Origin: Hyphomicrobiales bacterium
Lineage (GTDB): Bacteria; Pseudomonadota; Alphaproteobacteria; Rhizobiales; Rhizobiaceae
Length of the DNA: 64,000 nucleotides
Reading direction: 5' to 3'
Assembly (NCBI GenBank): GCA_900466875.1
Contig: UBNQ01000025.1
Location: 62,001 to 126,000, forward strand
Below are positions 1 through 8,822 of this stretch, piece after piece (positions within the stretch are counted from its first letter, which is position 1; every line of letters begins with the position of its first letter). The notes under the pieces were generated by a model that was not told the origin of the DNA, did not search any database, and worked only from the letters and a program-made list of their open reading frames with translations. Both the position numbers and the translations under genes were made by a program.

Positions 1-1082
1 GGCTCTCCATCGCCCAGCGCCAACTTGTGCAGATCGCGCGCGTACTGCTTGTGCCGCACCGGATCGTGATCTTCGACGAACCGACTGCATCTTTGACACC
101 ACATGAGACGGATGCGCTTCTCAAGGTCATTCGAGACATCCGCGCCAAGGGTGTGGCGGTGCTTTACATCTCGCATCGCCTGCCGGAGGTGAAGGAGATT
201 GCCGATCGCGTTACCGTGTTGCGCGACGGGCGGCTCGTTGCCTCGCATGATGCCGCGGAGCTTCAACCAGCGGATATGGCGCGGCTGATGGTTGGGCGCG
301 ATGTTGCAAAGCTTTATCCCGACCGGCATGCGGCGGAGACACGGCAGGCAGTGCTTGAGGTCGCAGGGTTCGACGTTCCGGGGTTTGCGCAGGATGCGGG
401 TTTCACACTCAGAAAGGGTGAGATCCTCGGTTTCGCCGGGCTGATCGGCGCGGGGCGGACCGAGCTGATGGAAGGTCTGGTGGGCCTGCGTCCGGGCAAG
501 GGCAAGGTGGTGCTGAATGGTCATCCGGTGGCCTTCACCGATGTGCATTCGAGCCTGAAGGCCGGAGTGGCCTATCTTTCCGAGGACCGTAAGGGCAAGG
601 GGTTGCTGCTGACCAAGGACCTGCGGGTCAACCTGACGCTTGCCTCGCTTGGAAAGTTCATTCGTGGCCTGCAGATCGACAGGAAGCGTGAAGCAGAAGC
701 GCTCGACAAGGCGATCCAGGATTTCGATATCCGCACAGGCACGAAGAACATTCTTGCCGGACAGCTTTCCGGCGGCAACCAGCAGAAACTTCTGCTTGCC
801 AAGATGATGCTGCTCGACCCGCAGATCGTCATTATCGACGAGCCGACGCGCGGCATCGATATCGGCAACAAGGAACAGATCTACAAATTCATCGCGGCCT
901 TGGCCGAAGAGGGGCGGTCGATCATCGTCGTTTCCTCCGAGATGCCGGAACTGATCGGCATCTGCGACCGCATTCTGGTGATGCGGGCTGGCAGGATCGT
1001 CGGGGAAGTCCAAGGGGAGCATATGACGGAAAACGAGATCGTGCAGCTTGCGACAGGTGTGAATGCGGGGGAGGCGGCATGA
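1..1082 (+). CDS. Sugar ABC transporter ATP-binding protein, RbsA/MglA type (5' truncated)
   Basis: This is the C-terminal part of a double-domain sugar importer ATPase of about 500 residues. The reading frame is open from base 3, so the GTG at 27 is internal and the true start lies left of the window. The first nucleotide-binding domain retains its Walker B (FDEPTASLT) and switch His (ISHR). The second domain is complete: a degenerate Walker A (GLIGAGRTE), the signature LSGGNQQK and Walker B IIDEPTRGIDIG. A degenerate second site is normal in this family. The stop overlaps the permease start (ATGA), so the two are translationally coupled. Together with the next two genes it forms a CUT2-type importer. 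The substrate cannot be read from the sequence; the sugar-modifying enzymes downstream suggest a sugar, polyol or sugar derivative. Confidence 0.93.
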   Translation, partial: LSIAQRQLVQIARVLLVPHRIVIFDEPTASLTPHETDALLKVIRDIRAKGVAVLYISHRLPEVKEIADRVTVLRDGRLVASHDAAELQPADMARLMVGRDVAKLYPDRHAAETRQAVLEVAGFDVPGFAQDAGFTLRKGEILGFAGLIGAGRTELMEGLVGLRPGKGKVVLNGHPVAFTDVHSSLKAGVAYLSEDRKGKGLLLTKDLRVNLTLASLGKFIRGLQIDRKREAEALDKAIQDFDIRTGTKNILAGQLSGGNQQKLLLAKMMLLDPQIVIIDEPTRGIDIGNKEQIYKFIAALAEEGRSIIVVSSEMPELIGICDRILVMRAGRIVGEVQGEHMTENEIVQLATGVNAGEAA

Positions 1083-2080
1083 GCGCGGTTACGACGGATA
1101 CGGCCAAGGCGCCGAAGACATCGCGGGACTGGGACATGGCGGCGATTGCGCCATTCGTGGCGCTCGCCCTGCTTCTGGTGCTCGGCTATTTCGCCAATCC
1201 GAATTTCGTCTCGGTCGCCAACCTGACCAATGTCATCACCCGTAGCGCCTTCATCGCGATCATCGCGCTCGGCGCGACCTATGTGATCTCATCCGGCGGG
1301 CTCGACCTTTCCGTCGGGGCAATGGTCGCTTTCGTGGCGAGCCTGATGATCCTGTTCATGAATACAGGCGCGATCAGCGACCCGACGCTGATGCTGATCA
1401 CCGCCATGCTGGTGGCGCTCGGCCTCGGTGCTGCCTGCGGGCTGGCGAACGGGCTGATTACCACTGTCGGCAAGATCGAGCCCTTTATCGCCACCCTTGG
1501 AACCATGGGCATCTATCGCGGTCTGACGACGTGGCTCAGCCAGGGCGGTTCGATCACGGTGCGGGATCGGGAGCTGCAGCAACTTTATCGTCCGGTCTAT
1601 TTCGGCGATGTCTTCGGCGTACCGATCCCGATCATCGTCATCTTCGCGACGGCCGCGCTCGCTGCGTTCGTGCTCTATCGCACGCGTTACGGTCGGCATC
1701 TGATCGCCGTCGGTTCGAACGAGGAAGTGGCGCGGTATTCCGGCATATCGGTCCAGAAGGTGCGCACCATTGCCTATATCGTGCAGGGGCTCTGCGTGGC
1801 GGTGGCGGTGATCATCTATGTGCCGCGTCTCGGTTCGACTTCGGCGACGACCGGCATCTTGTGGGAACTGCAGGCAATCACGGCGGTCGTTGTCGGTGGT
1901 ACGGCCTTGAGGGGCGGTGTCGGCCGCATCTGGGGTACGGTCTGCGGCGCGTTCATTCTGGAGATCGTCGGCAATATCATGCTGCTTTCGAATTTCGTCA
2001 GCGAATATCTGATCGGCGCGATCCAGGGGGCGATCATCATCATCGCCATGCTGGTGCAGCGGTCGCTGATGCGGAAATAG
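1079..2080 (+). CDS. Sugar ABC transporter permease, RbsC type
   Basis: Inner-membrane permease of the CUT2 importer, 333 residues, the usual length for the RbsC/AraH family. It has about nine or ten hydrophobic segments, starting near residue 20, and ends in a short basic tail (QRSLMRK). Family landmarks are the GGLDLSVGAM motif near residue 75 and the cytoplasmic coupling region AVGSNEEVARYSGI near residue 215, which would contact the ATPase. Its start overlaps the ATPase stop by 4 bp. A GC-rich hairpin (2101-2124) separates it from the binding-protein gene. Confidence 0.93.
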   Translation: MSAVTTDTAKAPKTSRDWDMAAIAPFVALALLLVLGYFANPNFVSVANLTNVITRSAFIAIIALGATYVISSGGLDLSVGAMVAFVASLMILFMNTGAISDPTLMLITAMLVALGLGAACGLANGLITTVGKIEPFIATLGTMGIYRGLTTWLSQGGSITVRDRELQQLYRPVYFGDVFGVPIPIIVIFATAALAAFVLYRTRYGRHLIAVGSNEEVARYSGISVQKVRTIAYIVQGLCVAVAVIIYVPRLGSTSATTGILWELQAITAVVVGGTALRGGVGRIWGTVCGAFILEIVGNIMLLSNFVSEYLIGAIQGAIIIIAMLVQRSLMRK

Positions 2081-2100
2081 GAGGCGTATTCGGGAATAGG

Positions 2101-2124
2101 CCGGGCCATCTGGGGTAGGCCCGG
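2101..2124 (+). other. Intercistronic hairpin between permease and binding-protein genes
   Basis: Perfect 7-bp inverted repeat CCGGGCC/GGCCCGG with a 10-nt loop and no T tract. Such hairpins between a permease gene and a periplasmic binding-protein gene often stabilise the distal transcript. That role is inferred here. Confidence 0.4.
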
Positions 2125-2164
2125 TCAGGAGGAGATCACCCCTTAGAACCTTGGGAGAGAGAAT

Positions 2165-3130
2165 ATGCGTAGAAGAACTTTTGGGATCGCTGCAGCGGCA
2201 CTGGCCGCCTCGGTGGCGATGGCACCCACGCTCAGCTGGGCGCAGGAGGGAAAAAAGGTCACCATCGGTGTTTCCATTCCGGCAGCCGATCATGGCTGGA
2301 CCGCCGGCGTGGTGTTCCATGCTGAACGTGTGGCCAAGCTGCTGATGGCAGAGCACAAGGGCCTCAACATCATCGTCAAGACGTCTGCCGATCCGGCAAG
2401 CCAGGCGAATGCCGTACAGGATCTGGCGGTGCAGGGTATCGATGCGCTCGTTATCCTGCCGACCGATCCTGACCAGCTCGTATCGGCCATCCAGCAGGTG
2501 AAGGACGACGGCAAGTTCGTGGCGCTGGTCGACCGCGCGCCTTCCGTCAACGACAACACGATCCGCGATCTCTACGTGGCCGGCAACAACCCGGCGCTCG
2601 GTGAAGTCGCGGGCAAATACATCGCCGAAACGACGCCGGAAGCCGAAGTGGTCATCATCCGCGGCCTGCCGATCCCGATCGACCAGCAGCGCCAGGATGG
2701 TTTCGACAAGGGCATTGCCGGTTCCAAGGTAAAGGTTCTCGACCGCCAGTACGGCAACTGGAGCCGCGACGACGCATTTCGCGTGATGCAGGACTATCTC
2801 ACCAAATATCCGAAGATCGACGTGGTCTGGTGCCAGGATGACGACATGGCTGTCGGCGTGCTGGAAGCCATCGAGCAGGCCAAGCGCACCGATATCAAAT
2901 ATGTCGTCGGCGGCGCCGGTTCGAAGGACATGATCAAGCGTGTCATGGATGGCGACAAGATCATGCCGGTCGACGTGCTCTATCCGCCGGCAATGGTTGC
3001 GACCGCCATGCAGCTGACTGCCGGCAATTTCTACGACCAGGTTCCGGTCAGCGGCAACTATATCCTCGATGCGACGCTGGTGACCAAGGACAACGCGGAG
3101 AGCTTCTACTTCCCGGACTCGCCGTTCTGA
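2165..3130 (+). CDS. Periplasmic sugar-binding protein, RbsB type (Peripla_BP_4)
   Basis: Substrate-binding protein of the same importer, 321 residues. The start at 2165 follows a clear ribosome site (GGGAGAGAGAAT). An N-terminal signal peptide (basic MRRR, hydrophobic core, cleavage after SWA near residue 26) sends it to the periplasm. The mature part begins KKVTIGVSIPAADHGWTAGV, the standard first beta strand of RbsB-type proteins. The hinge and second lobe are recognisable through DVVWCQDDDMAVGVLEAI and KYVVGGAGSKDMI. It ends before a RIME-like repeat, so the two enzyme genes downstream may be reached only by read-through. Confidence 0.92.
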   Translation: MRRRTFGIAAAALAASVAMAPTLSWAQEGKKVTIGVSIPAADHGWTAGVVFHAERVAKLLMAEHKGLNIIVKTSADPASQANAVQDLAVQGIDALVILPTDPDQLVSAIQQVKDDGKFVALVDRAPSVNDNTIRDLYVAGNNPALGEVAGKYIAETTPEAEVVIIRGLPIPIDQQRQDGFDKGIAGSKVKVLDRQYGNWSRDDAFRVMQDYLTKYPKIDVVWCQDDDMAVGVLEAIEQAKRTDIKYVVGGAGSKDMIKRVMDGDKIMPVDVLYPPAMVATAMQLTAGNFYDQVPVSGNYILDATLVTKDNAESFYFPDSPF

Positions 3131-3145
3131 TCCTGGGGCCCAATT

Positions 3146-3307
3146 GGCCCCTCATCCGCCTGCCGGCACCTTCTCCCCGTTCGCGGGGAGAAGGGACAAG
3201 CGGCGCTGCTCCTCCCAGGTCTTCGACGTCGGATGGGGCAGTTCCCTCTCTCCGTCAGAACGGGGAGAGGTGGAGCGCAGCGAGCTGCGCTCTGGATGAG
3301 GGGTGGC
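3146..3307 (+). repeat. RIME-like palindromic repeat, copy 1
   Basis: A 162-bp element with complementary ends (GGCCCCTCATCC and GGATGAGGGGTGGCC) and an inner hairpin CCTTCTCCCCG/CGGGGAGAAGG. Related copies are at 4412-4549 and 63350-63480. The architecture matches the Rhizobium-specific intergenic mosaic element (RIME). Assignment to the named family is from memory. Confidence 0.75.
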
Positions 3308-3343
3308 CACATATCGCAGCAGTGCTATTACGGAGGAATTTTC

Positions 3344-4396
3344 ATGAAGACGATTAAAGGGCCCGGCATCTTTCTCGGGCAATTCGCAGGTGAAGCGGCG
3401 CCGTTCAACACTTGGGACGGGATCACCAAATGGGCGGCGGACAAGGGGTATATCGGCGTGCAGGTGCCGACCTGGGCGACCCAGCTGATCGACCTGAAAA
3501 AGGCCTCGACCTCGAAGGATTATTGCGACGAGCTTGCAGGCGTGGCCCGCCAGAATGGCGTCGAGATCACCGAGCTTTCCACCCATCTTCAGGGCCAGCT
3601 GGTGGCCGTGCACCCGGCCTATGACGAAGTGTTCGACGGTTTCGCAGCGCCGGAAGTGCGTGGCAATCCGAAGGCGCGGCAGGAATGGGCGGTCGAGCAG
3701 GTGAAGATGGCGATCACCGCCTCAAGACATCTCGGCATCAAGGCACATGCGACCTTTTCCGGGGCGCTGGTCTGGCCTTATCTCTACCCGTTCCCGCAGC
3801 GCCCAGCCGGTCTCGTCGAGACCGCTTTCGATGAATTGGCAAAACGCTGGACGCCGATCTTGAACCATGCCGATGAAAACGGCGTTGACGTCTGCTACGA
3901 GATTCATCCGAGCGAAGATCTGCATGACGGGATTACGTTCGAGATGTTCCTCGAACGGGTGAAGAACCATCCGCGCGCCAACATGCTCTATGATCCGTCG
4001 CACTACGTGCTGCAATGCCTCGATTACCTAGACAACATCGATATTTACAAGGACCGGATCAAGATGTTTCACGTCAAGGACGCGGAATTCAATCCGACCG
4101 GCCGACAGGGTGTTTATGGCGGTTTCCAGAGCTGGGTGAACCGCGCCGGCCGCTTCCGCTCGCCGGGTGACGGACAGGTCGATTTCGGTTCGATCTTTTC
4201 CAAGATGGCGGCCAACGATTTCGATGGCTGGGCCGTGGTCGAATGGGAATGCGCGCTGAAACACCCCGAAGACGGGGCGCGGGAAGGGGCCGAATTCGTC
4301 AAGGCGCATATCATCCGCGTCACCGAACACGCTTTCGACGACTTCGCCGGTGCGGGAACCGACGAGGCGGCGAACAGGCGTATGCTGGGGCTTTGA
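3344..4396 (+). CDS. Sugar phosphate isomerase/epimerase family TIM-barrel enzyme
   Basis: A 350-residue xylose-isomerase-like TIM barrel. The start at 3344 was chosen because it follows GGAGGAATTTTC; a longer frame from 3233 would run into the RIME-like repeat. Likely divalent-metal ligands lie in CYEIHPSEDLHDG, LYDPSHYV, HVKDAE and the C-terminal VVEWECAL, the spread of Glu, Asp and His residues typical of this family. Members include keto-sugar epimerases, inosose dehydratase-like proteins and 3-keto-glycoside lyases or deglycosidases. Placed between an importer and a Gfo/Idh/MocA dehydrogenase, it probably acts on the imported sugar or its keto derivative. The exact reaction is unknown. 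Confidence 0.85.
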   Translation: MKTIKGPGIFLGQFAGEAAPFNTWDGITKWAADKGYIGVQVPTWATQLIDLKKASTSKDYCDELAGVARQNGVEITELSTHLQGQLVAVHPAYDEVFDGFAAPEVRGNPKARQEWAVEQVKMAITASRHLGIKAHATFSGALVWPYLYPFPQRPAGLVETAFDELAKRWTPILNHADENGVDVCYEIHPSEDLHDGITFEMFLERVKNHPRANMLYDPSHYVLQCLDYLDNIDIYKDRIKMFHVKDAEFNPTGRQGVYGGFQSWVNRAGRFRSPGDGQVDFGSIFSKMAANDFDGWAVVEWECALKHPEDGAREGAEFVKAHIIRVTEHAFDDFAGAGTDEAANRRMLGL

Positions 4397-4411
4397 TAGG
4401 CAAAGGTGGCT

Positions 4412-4549
4412 GCCCCTCACCCTAACCCTCTCCCCGTAAACGGGGAGAGGGGACGTGCCTTGCGCTTACATCGATAGGCGCGGAAACGGTGCGGCAAATC
4501 CCTTCTCCACGCTTGCGGGGAGAAGGTGGCGGTAGCCGGATGAGGGGCT
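4412..4549 (+). repeat. RIME-like palindromic repeat, copy 2
   Basis: About 138 bp with two internal palindromes (CCTCTCCCCGTAAACGGGGAG and CTTCTCCACGCTTGCGGGGAG) and ends GCCCCTCACC/GGATGAGGGGC. It is the reverse orientation of the copy at 63350. It lies between the isomerase and the oxidoreductase genes. Confidence 0.78.
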
Positions 4550-4581
4550 GCTCTGTCGAGGACATTTCAAGGAGACTTTTC

Positions 4582-5754
4582 ATGGCAATCGAAGGCAAAA
4601 AGGAAGATGTGCGCGAGCCGCGTATTCGACTCGGCATGGTGGGCGGGGGCTCGGGTGCCTTTATCGGTGCGGTTCATCGGATGGCGGCCCGTCTGGACGA
4701 TCAGTTCGAGCTTGTTGCGGGGGCACTATCATCCACGCCGGAAAAGGCGGCAGTCTCGGGGAGAGAACTTGGGCTCGATGCCGCGCGCACCTATGGCTCC
4801 TACAAGGACATGGCGATCCGTGAGGCCAGATTGAAGGATGGGATCGAGGCGGTGTCGATCGTCACGCCCAATCATGTGCATTACGAGGCGGCGCGGGAGT
4901 TTTTGAAGCGCGGCATCCATGTGATCTGCGACAAGCCGCTGACATCCAATCTGGCTGACGCCAAAAAGCTGAAGAAGCTGGCCGATGACAGCGATGCGCT
5001 GTTCATCCTGACGCATAATTATACCGGTTATCCGATGGTGCGGCAGGCGCGCGCGATGATCGCCAATGGCGATCTCGGCAAGCTGCGTGTGGTGCAGGTT
5101 GAATATGCACAGGATTGGCTGACCGAGGCTGCCGAAGAGACCGGTGCCAAGCAGGCCGTATGGCGCACCGATCCGGCGCAGTCAGGGGCGGGTGGCTCGA
5201 CCGGCGATATCGGCACGCATGCCTATAACCTAGCCTCCTTCGTCACCGGGCTGACGCTGGAAAGCCTTGCGGCGGATCTCGACAGTTTCGTGCCGGGTCG
5301 CAGGCTGGATGACAATGCGCATGTGATGTTGCGTTTTGCCGAAGGGGCCAAGGGTATGCTCTGGTGCAGCCAGGTGGCGCCGGGCAACGAAAACGGGTTG
5401 AAGCTGCGCGTCTATGGCGAAAAGGGCGGGCTCGAATGGGCGCAGGAGAACCCGAACTATCTGTGGTTTACGCCGTTCGGGCAAGAGAAGCGGCTGATCA
5501 CCCGCAATGGTGCCGGTGCCGGGTCTGCGGCGGGACGCGTTTCGCGCATCCCGGCAGGACACCCCGAAGGGTATCTCGAAGCGTTCGCGACGATTTATAC
5601 GGAGGCTGCGCGCGCCATTCACGCAAAGATGAGCGGCGCCAAGCTCGACAAGGCGGTGATCTATCCGACCGTTGATGACGGGGTGAAGGGCGTTGCCTTC
5701 GTGGAAGCCTGCGTTGCGTCCTCGAAACGGAACGGCGCCTGGGTCAAGCTCTGA
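4582..5754 (+). CDS. Gfo/Idh/MocA family oxidoreductase
   Basis: NAD(P)-dependent sugar or polyol dehydrogenase, 390 residues. The start at 4582 follows AAGGAGACTTTTC; the frame extends upstream into the repeat but that part is not protein-like. The N-terminal Rossmann motif is MVGGGSGAFIGAVH. The family EKP motif appears as CDKPLTS, its Lys being catalytic. The C-terminal domain contains GDIGTHAYNLASFVTG, where the His of GTHA is the usual catalytic partner. It could oxidise the imported sugar or reduce the keto product of the neighbouring TIM-barrel enzyme. A strong terminator follows the stop. Confidence 0.9.
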   Translation: MAIEGKKEDVREPRIRLGMVGGGSGAFIGAVHRMAARLDDQFELVAGALSSTPEKAAVSGRELGLDAARTYGSYKDMAIREARLKDGIEAVSIVTPNHVHYEAAREFLKRGIHVICDKPLTSNLADAKKLKKLADDSDALFILTHNYTGYPMVRQARAMIANGDLGKLRVVQVEYAQDWLTEAAEETGAKQAVWRTDPAQSGAGGSTGDIGTHAYNLASFVTGLTLESLAADLDSFVPGRRLDDNAHVMLRFAEGAKGMLWCSQVAPGNENGLKLRVYGEKGGLEWAQENPNYLWFTPFGQEKRLITRNGAGAGSAAGRVSRIPAGHPEGYLEAFATIYTEAARAIHAKMSGAKLDKAVIYPTVDDGVKGVAFVEACVASSKRNGAWVKL

Positions 5755-5758
5755 CAGG

Positions 5759-5794
5759 CGAAAAGCCCGGAGACGCGTTCTTCCGGGCTTTTCG
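5759..5794 (+). terminator. Rho-independent terminator after the sugar cluster
   Basis: Perfect 12-bp inverted repeat CGAAAAGCCCGG/CCGGGCTTTTCG with a 12-nt loop. The A/T-rich outer stem lets it work for both the plus-strand oxidoreductase and the convergent DoxX gene. Confidence 0.85.
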
Positions 5795-5817
5795 GATTAG
5801 GAATCCGCGATCGCGGG

Positions 5818-6219
5818 TTACTTGCTCTTCATCTTGGCATCGACGCTGACCGGGCCGGGGCCGGCGGCGAAAATGTAGAGGAAGATGAAGCAGAACAGGA
5901 TGGAGGCGACGCCGCCGTTCTGAGCCGGGTAGATGCCGCGCGGAAAATGGCCGATGAAATAGGCAAAGGCCATCAGGCCGGAGAGGATGAAAGCCGCATA
6001 ACGGGTCTTGAAGCCGATCAGCACGCAGAAGCCGAGAACCAGTTCCAGCATGCCGGCAATCCAGGACAGCGAACCGATGGGCGGCACGCTCTGGGCTGCG
6101 GGGAAATGCAGGATCTTCTGTGTGCCGTAGCTGAAGAGAACAAGCGCGGAGACCGCACGAAGCAGGCTGAGGAAATAGGGCTGGGAGCGGTCGATGTTCT
6201 GGAGCATTGGCGTTTCCAT
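5818..6219 (-). CDS. DoxX family membrane protein
   Basis: Small integral membrane protein of about 133 residues with four hydrophobic segments. It fits the DoxX family: LSLLRAVSALVLFSYGTQKILHF at the N-terminus, an internal LVLGFCVLIGFKTR segment and a short charged tail. Family members are linked to quinone or sulfur redox chemistry in a few bacteria, but most have no assigned role. The frame is open to 6270. Starts at 6243, 6219 and 6207 are all possible and none has a strong ribosome site, so the N-terminus is uncertain. Confidence 0.82.
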   Translation of the reverse strand: METPMLQNIDRSQPYFLSLLRAVSALVLFSYGTQKILHFPAAQSVPPIGSLSWIAGMLELVLGFCVLIGFKTRYAAFILSGLMAFAYFIGHFPRGIYPAQNGGVASILFCFIFLYIFAAGPGPVSVDAKMKSK

Positions 6220-6305
6220 TGGAGGATAAGGGGAATGCCTCATCGGTCGCCGGATGTTGCAATGCAACACAACTCGGTTGAAATCGTCGTGATCTGGCTG
6301 GAATG

Positions 6306-7238
6306 TCAGCGGAACATCGAGCCTAGCCGCAGAACGAGCTTGCGGTCGAAGAGGTTCGGCTTGTCGTACATCCAGGTCAATGCTTCGGCCGTAGACCAGG
6401 CTTTCTTGTAGGGGCGCACGGTGGTGAGTGCGTCGAACACATCGCAGACGGTGCAGATGCGCACGACGGTGCCGATCTGCTCGGCCTTCAGACCAAGCGG
6501 ATAACCGCTGCCATCGAGCGCTTCGTGATGCAGGCGGCAGACGTCGAGAATGAGACTGGAGACGCCGCCGAGTTTTTTCATGTGGTGGTAGCCTATCTCG
6601 GGATGGCTGCGGATCATGCGTTTCTCAGCGGCATTCAACTCGCCCGGCTTGTTGAGAATGGCATTGGGGATCAACAGCTTGCCGAGATCGTGAAGGATGC
6701 CGGCGCGCCCGATCTCATCGACGAGGTCTTCGTCGAACTCCAGCAAGACGGCCATCTGGGCCATCAGGCCTGCTACGGAAACGGAATGGAGATAGGTTCC
6801 CTTGTCCTTGGTTTTCAGACGAGTGACCTGCATGAACAGATCGGGTGCCGCTTCGACCGCCCGGCGTGCAGAGGCGGCTGATTGCGTGATCTGGTCCATA
6901 TCGAGCTTGCCGGACGCCATGCCTGCCAGGCCCTGGCGCATGGTCGTCATGGCATCCTGAAGCGCCTCGTCGGTCTCTGTCGCCGATGACTTGTCCATGG
7001 CAGCGAGTTTCGCGTAGCGAGGCGGCGCCCTTTCGAGCAGGGCGGTTACATCGATACGACTTTTCTGGCGGCTGACGATGATATCGACGGCAGATGAAAG
7101 CAGGATCGCTTTCAGATCCTCTTCGGAGTCGAGCATGAACCTGCGCCGGGAGAATTCACTGCTCGGGCATTCGACCGCTTCTATAAACAGGCCAGGCTGG
7201 ACTAGATTTTTCGGTAAACGAAGTATCACGCCACTCAA
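6306..7238 (-). CDS. HD-GYP domain cyclic-di-GMP phosphodiesterase with DUF3391
   Basis: A 310-residue protein. The N-terminal ~100 residues (LRLPKNLVQPGLFIEAVECP) fit DUF3391, often found before HD-GYP domains. The C-terminal HD-GYP domain has the metal motif HDLGK, then HPEIGYHHMKKLGG and HHEALDGSGYP, the last containing the GYP signature that separates this family from ordinary HD proteins. The key residues appear intact, so hydrolysis of cyclic-di-GMP is likely. It is probably cytoplasmic, as no membrane segment is seen. It is one of four cyclic-di-GMP proteins in the window. Confidence 0.92.
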   Translation of the reverse strand: MSGVILRLPKNLVQPGLFIEAVECPSSEFSRRRFMLDSEEDLKAILLSSAVDIIVSRQKSRIDVTALLERAPPRYAKLAAMDKSSATETDEALQDAMTTMRQGLAGMASGKLDMDQITQSAASARRAVEAAPDLFMQVTRLKTKDKGTYLHSVSVAGLMAQMAVLLEFDEDLVDEIGRAGILHDLGKLLIPNAILNKPGELNAAEKRMIRSHPEIGYHHMKKLGGVSSLILDVCRLHHEALDGSGYPLGLKAEQIGTVVRICTVCDVFDALTTVRPYKKAWSTAEALTWMYDKPNLFDRKLVLRLGSMFR

Positions 7239-7449
7239 TTCCTCGAATCGTGAGGATATTTGGCGCTATGGACCGTGAAGAAATCACCTATTTGGGTGAT
7301 GGAACCGCATTATTTTCTTTGGTTGTCGAAAAAATATGAAGCCGGCTTCACATCGACTACAGCGGACGCGTATTTTTTGCAGTCTGCGGTTTTTCTTCTC
7401 TGTCGAACTAAACTCTGGATAGCCGGCGACAGAGGCGTGAGATTTTGAA

Positions 7450-7481
7450 CGGCTCCGCCACCATAGGTGATAGCGGAGCCG
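7450..7481 (-). terminator. Hairpin just downstream of the cytochrome c gene
   Basis: Perfect 9-bp stem CGGCTCCGC/GCGGAGCCG beyond the stop of the minus-strand cytochrome gene. The following minus-strand bases are only weakly T-rich, so it may be an inefficient or Rho-assisted terminator. Confidence 0.5.
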
Positions 7482-7488
7482 AATTCGT

Positions 7489-8811
7489 TCAGTGATGGGC
7501 GAGGTCGCGAACGGCCTTCACGTCAGCCGCCGAAACAGCCGGCGCCTTGTTGGTCCAGCCTTCACGCAGGAAGGTGGCAAGCGCTGCAATTTCCTCGTCC
7601 GACAGACGCTTGTCGTAACCCTGCATGCGCATCTTCATCGGACGGTCCGCCGTGGAGGGCAGTTCCGCACCGTGCAGGATGACACTGATCAGGCCCTTGG
7701 GCGACTTCGCCGTCACCAGCGAGTTGCCGTCGAGTTCCGGGAAGGTTTCGCCCGCACCCTTGCCGGTGACGAAGTGGCAGCCACCGCAATTGTCGAGATA
7801 GAGGCGGGGGCCGAGCGGCATGTCAGCCTTGGCGTCCGTCAGCATCTTTTCGGTTTCGGTGACGATGGGTGCGGCAGGGGTAGCTGACGCACTGTTTGCC
7901 GGCGCTGTCCCGATCTTCTTGAGGTAGGCGGCAATCGCCATGTTGTCCTCTTTGGTCAGATACTGGAGCGAGTCGCGCACGACGAGCATCATTTCGCCGG
8001 TTGCGGTCGAGTGCGCGTTGCGGGCCGTCGACAGGTAGGCTGCGGTCTGCTCAGTGGTCCATTTCTGCGGGCCGCTGTCGCGACCACGCAGGTCAGGGGC
8101 GGTATAACCGTCAATTTCACCACCGGTCAGGAAGACCTTCGACGTGTCGTCGATGCCATCCTGCGCCATGAACAGGTTGCGCGGGCTGTGGCAGGCGGCG
8201 CAATGGCCTGCGCCTTCAACCAGATACTTGCCGCGGTTGAACTGTTCGTCCTGTCCTGTCGTCGGTTTGAAGCCGGGCTCGTAGCTGGCGGCCAGCCAGT
8301 TCCAGGCGCGCAGACCGAAGCGCAGGTTGAACGGGAAGCCCAGCTTGGTCTCTTCGACCTTGTCGGAGACCGGTTCCACCTCATGCATGAAGTAGTCGTA
8401 GAGAGCGACGATGTCCTCCTCCGACATCTTGCGGTAGTTCTCGTAAGGCATGGCCGGATAGAGATGCGTGCCGTTCGGGGTCACGCCATCGTAAAGGGCG
8501 GCGCGAAAATCATCGAGCGACCAGTTGCCTATGCCGGTTTCCTTGTCGGGCGTGATGTTGGTGGTCCAGATCGTGCCCATCGGGCTCTGGATGGCACGAC
8601 CGCCCGCGAAAGGCTTGCCGCCTTCGTTGGTATGGCAGGCCAGACAGTCGCCGGCGCGCATGACATATTCACCCTGGCCCTTGGCCGGCTTGAAATCTGC
8701 CGCAAGCTGGGTGACCGGGCCGGTGCGCTGCACCGGCACGAAGATGAAGGCGAGAAGGGCAACGAGACCCAGAACGACGAGGACGCCGAGAACGCGAACA
8801 AGCTTTTTCAT
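7489..8811 (-). CDS. Tri-haem cytochrome c subunit of a periplasmic flavin dehydrogenase
   Basis: A 440-residue c-type cytochrome with three haem-binding motifs: CLACH (residues 56-60), CAACH (204-208) and CGGCH (342-346). An N-terminal hydrophobic stretch (residues 3-26) is a signal peptide or membrane anchor. The three-haem layout matches the cytochrome subunits of gluconate, sorbitol, fructose and alcohol dehydrogenases, which pass electrons from the FAD subunit to ubiquinone or an oxidase. The start at 8811 (MKKLVRVLG) was chosen because it opens the signal sequence and follows AGGAGAGAAGCC; the frame extends upstream without protein-like features. It is the last gene of the operon begun at 11295. 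Confidence 0.92.
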   Translation of the reverse strand: MKKLVRVLGVLVVLGLVALLAFIFVPVQRTGPVTQLAADFKPAKGQGEYVMRAGDCLACHTNEGGKPFAGGRAIQSPMGTIWTTNITPDKETGIGNWSLDDFRAALYDGVTPNGTHLYPAMPYENYRKMSEEDIVALYDYFMHEVEPVSDKVEETKLGFPFNLRFGLRAWNWLAASYEPGFKPTTGQDEQFNRGKYLVEGAGHCAACHSPRNLFMAQDGIDDTSKVFLTGGEIDGYTAPDLRGRDSGPQKWTTEQTAAYLSTARNAHSTATGEMMLVVRDSLQYLTKEDNMAIAAYLKKIGTAPANSASATPAAPIVTETEKMLTDAKADMPLGPRLYLDNCGGCHFVTGKGAGETFPELDGNSLVTAKSPKGLISVILHGAELPSTADRPMKMRMQGYDKRLSDEEIAALATFLREGWTNKAPAVSAADVKAVRDLAHH

Positions 8812-8822
8812 GGCTTCTCTCC

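Noticed and set aside
3233..3343. Longer N-terminus for the isomerase gene
   Set aside because: The extension translates RIME-like repeat sequence. The GGAGG site before 3344 defines the start.
4489..4581. Longer N-terminus for the Gfo/Idh/MocA gene
   Set aside because: The extension lies mostly in a repeat, and AAGGAG before 4582 fits the conserved start.
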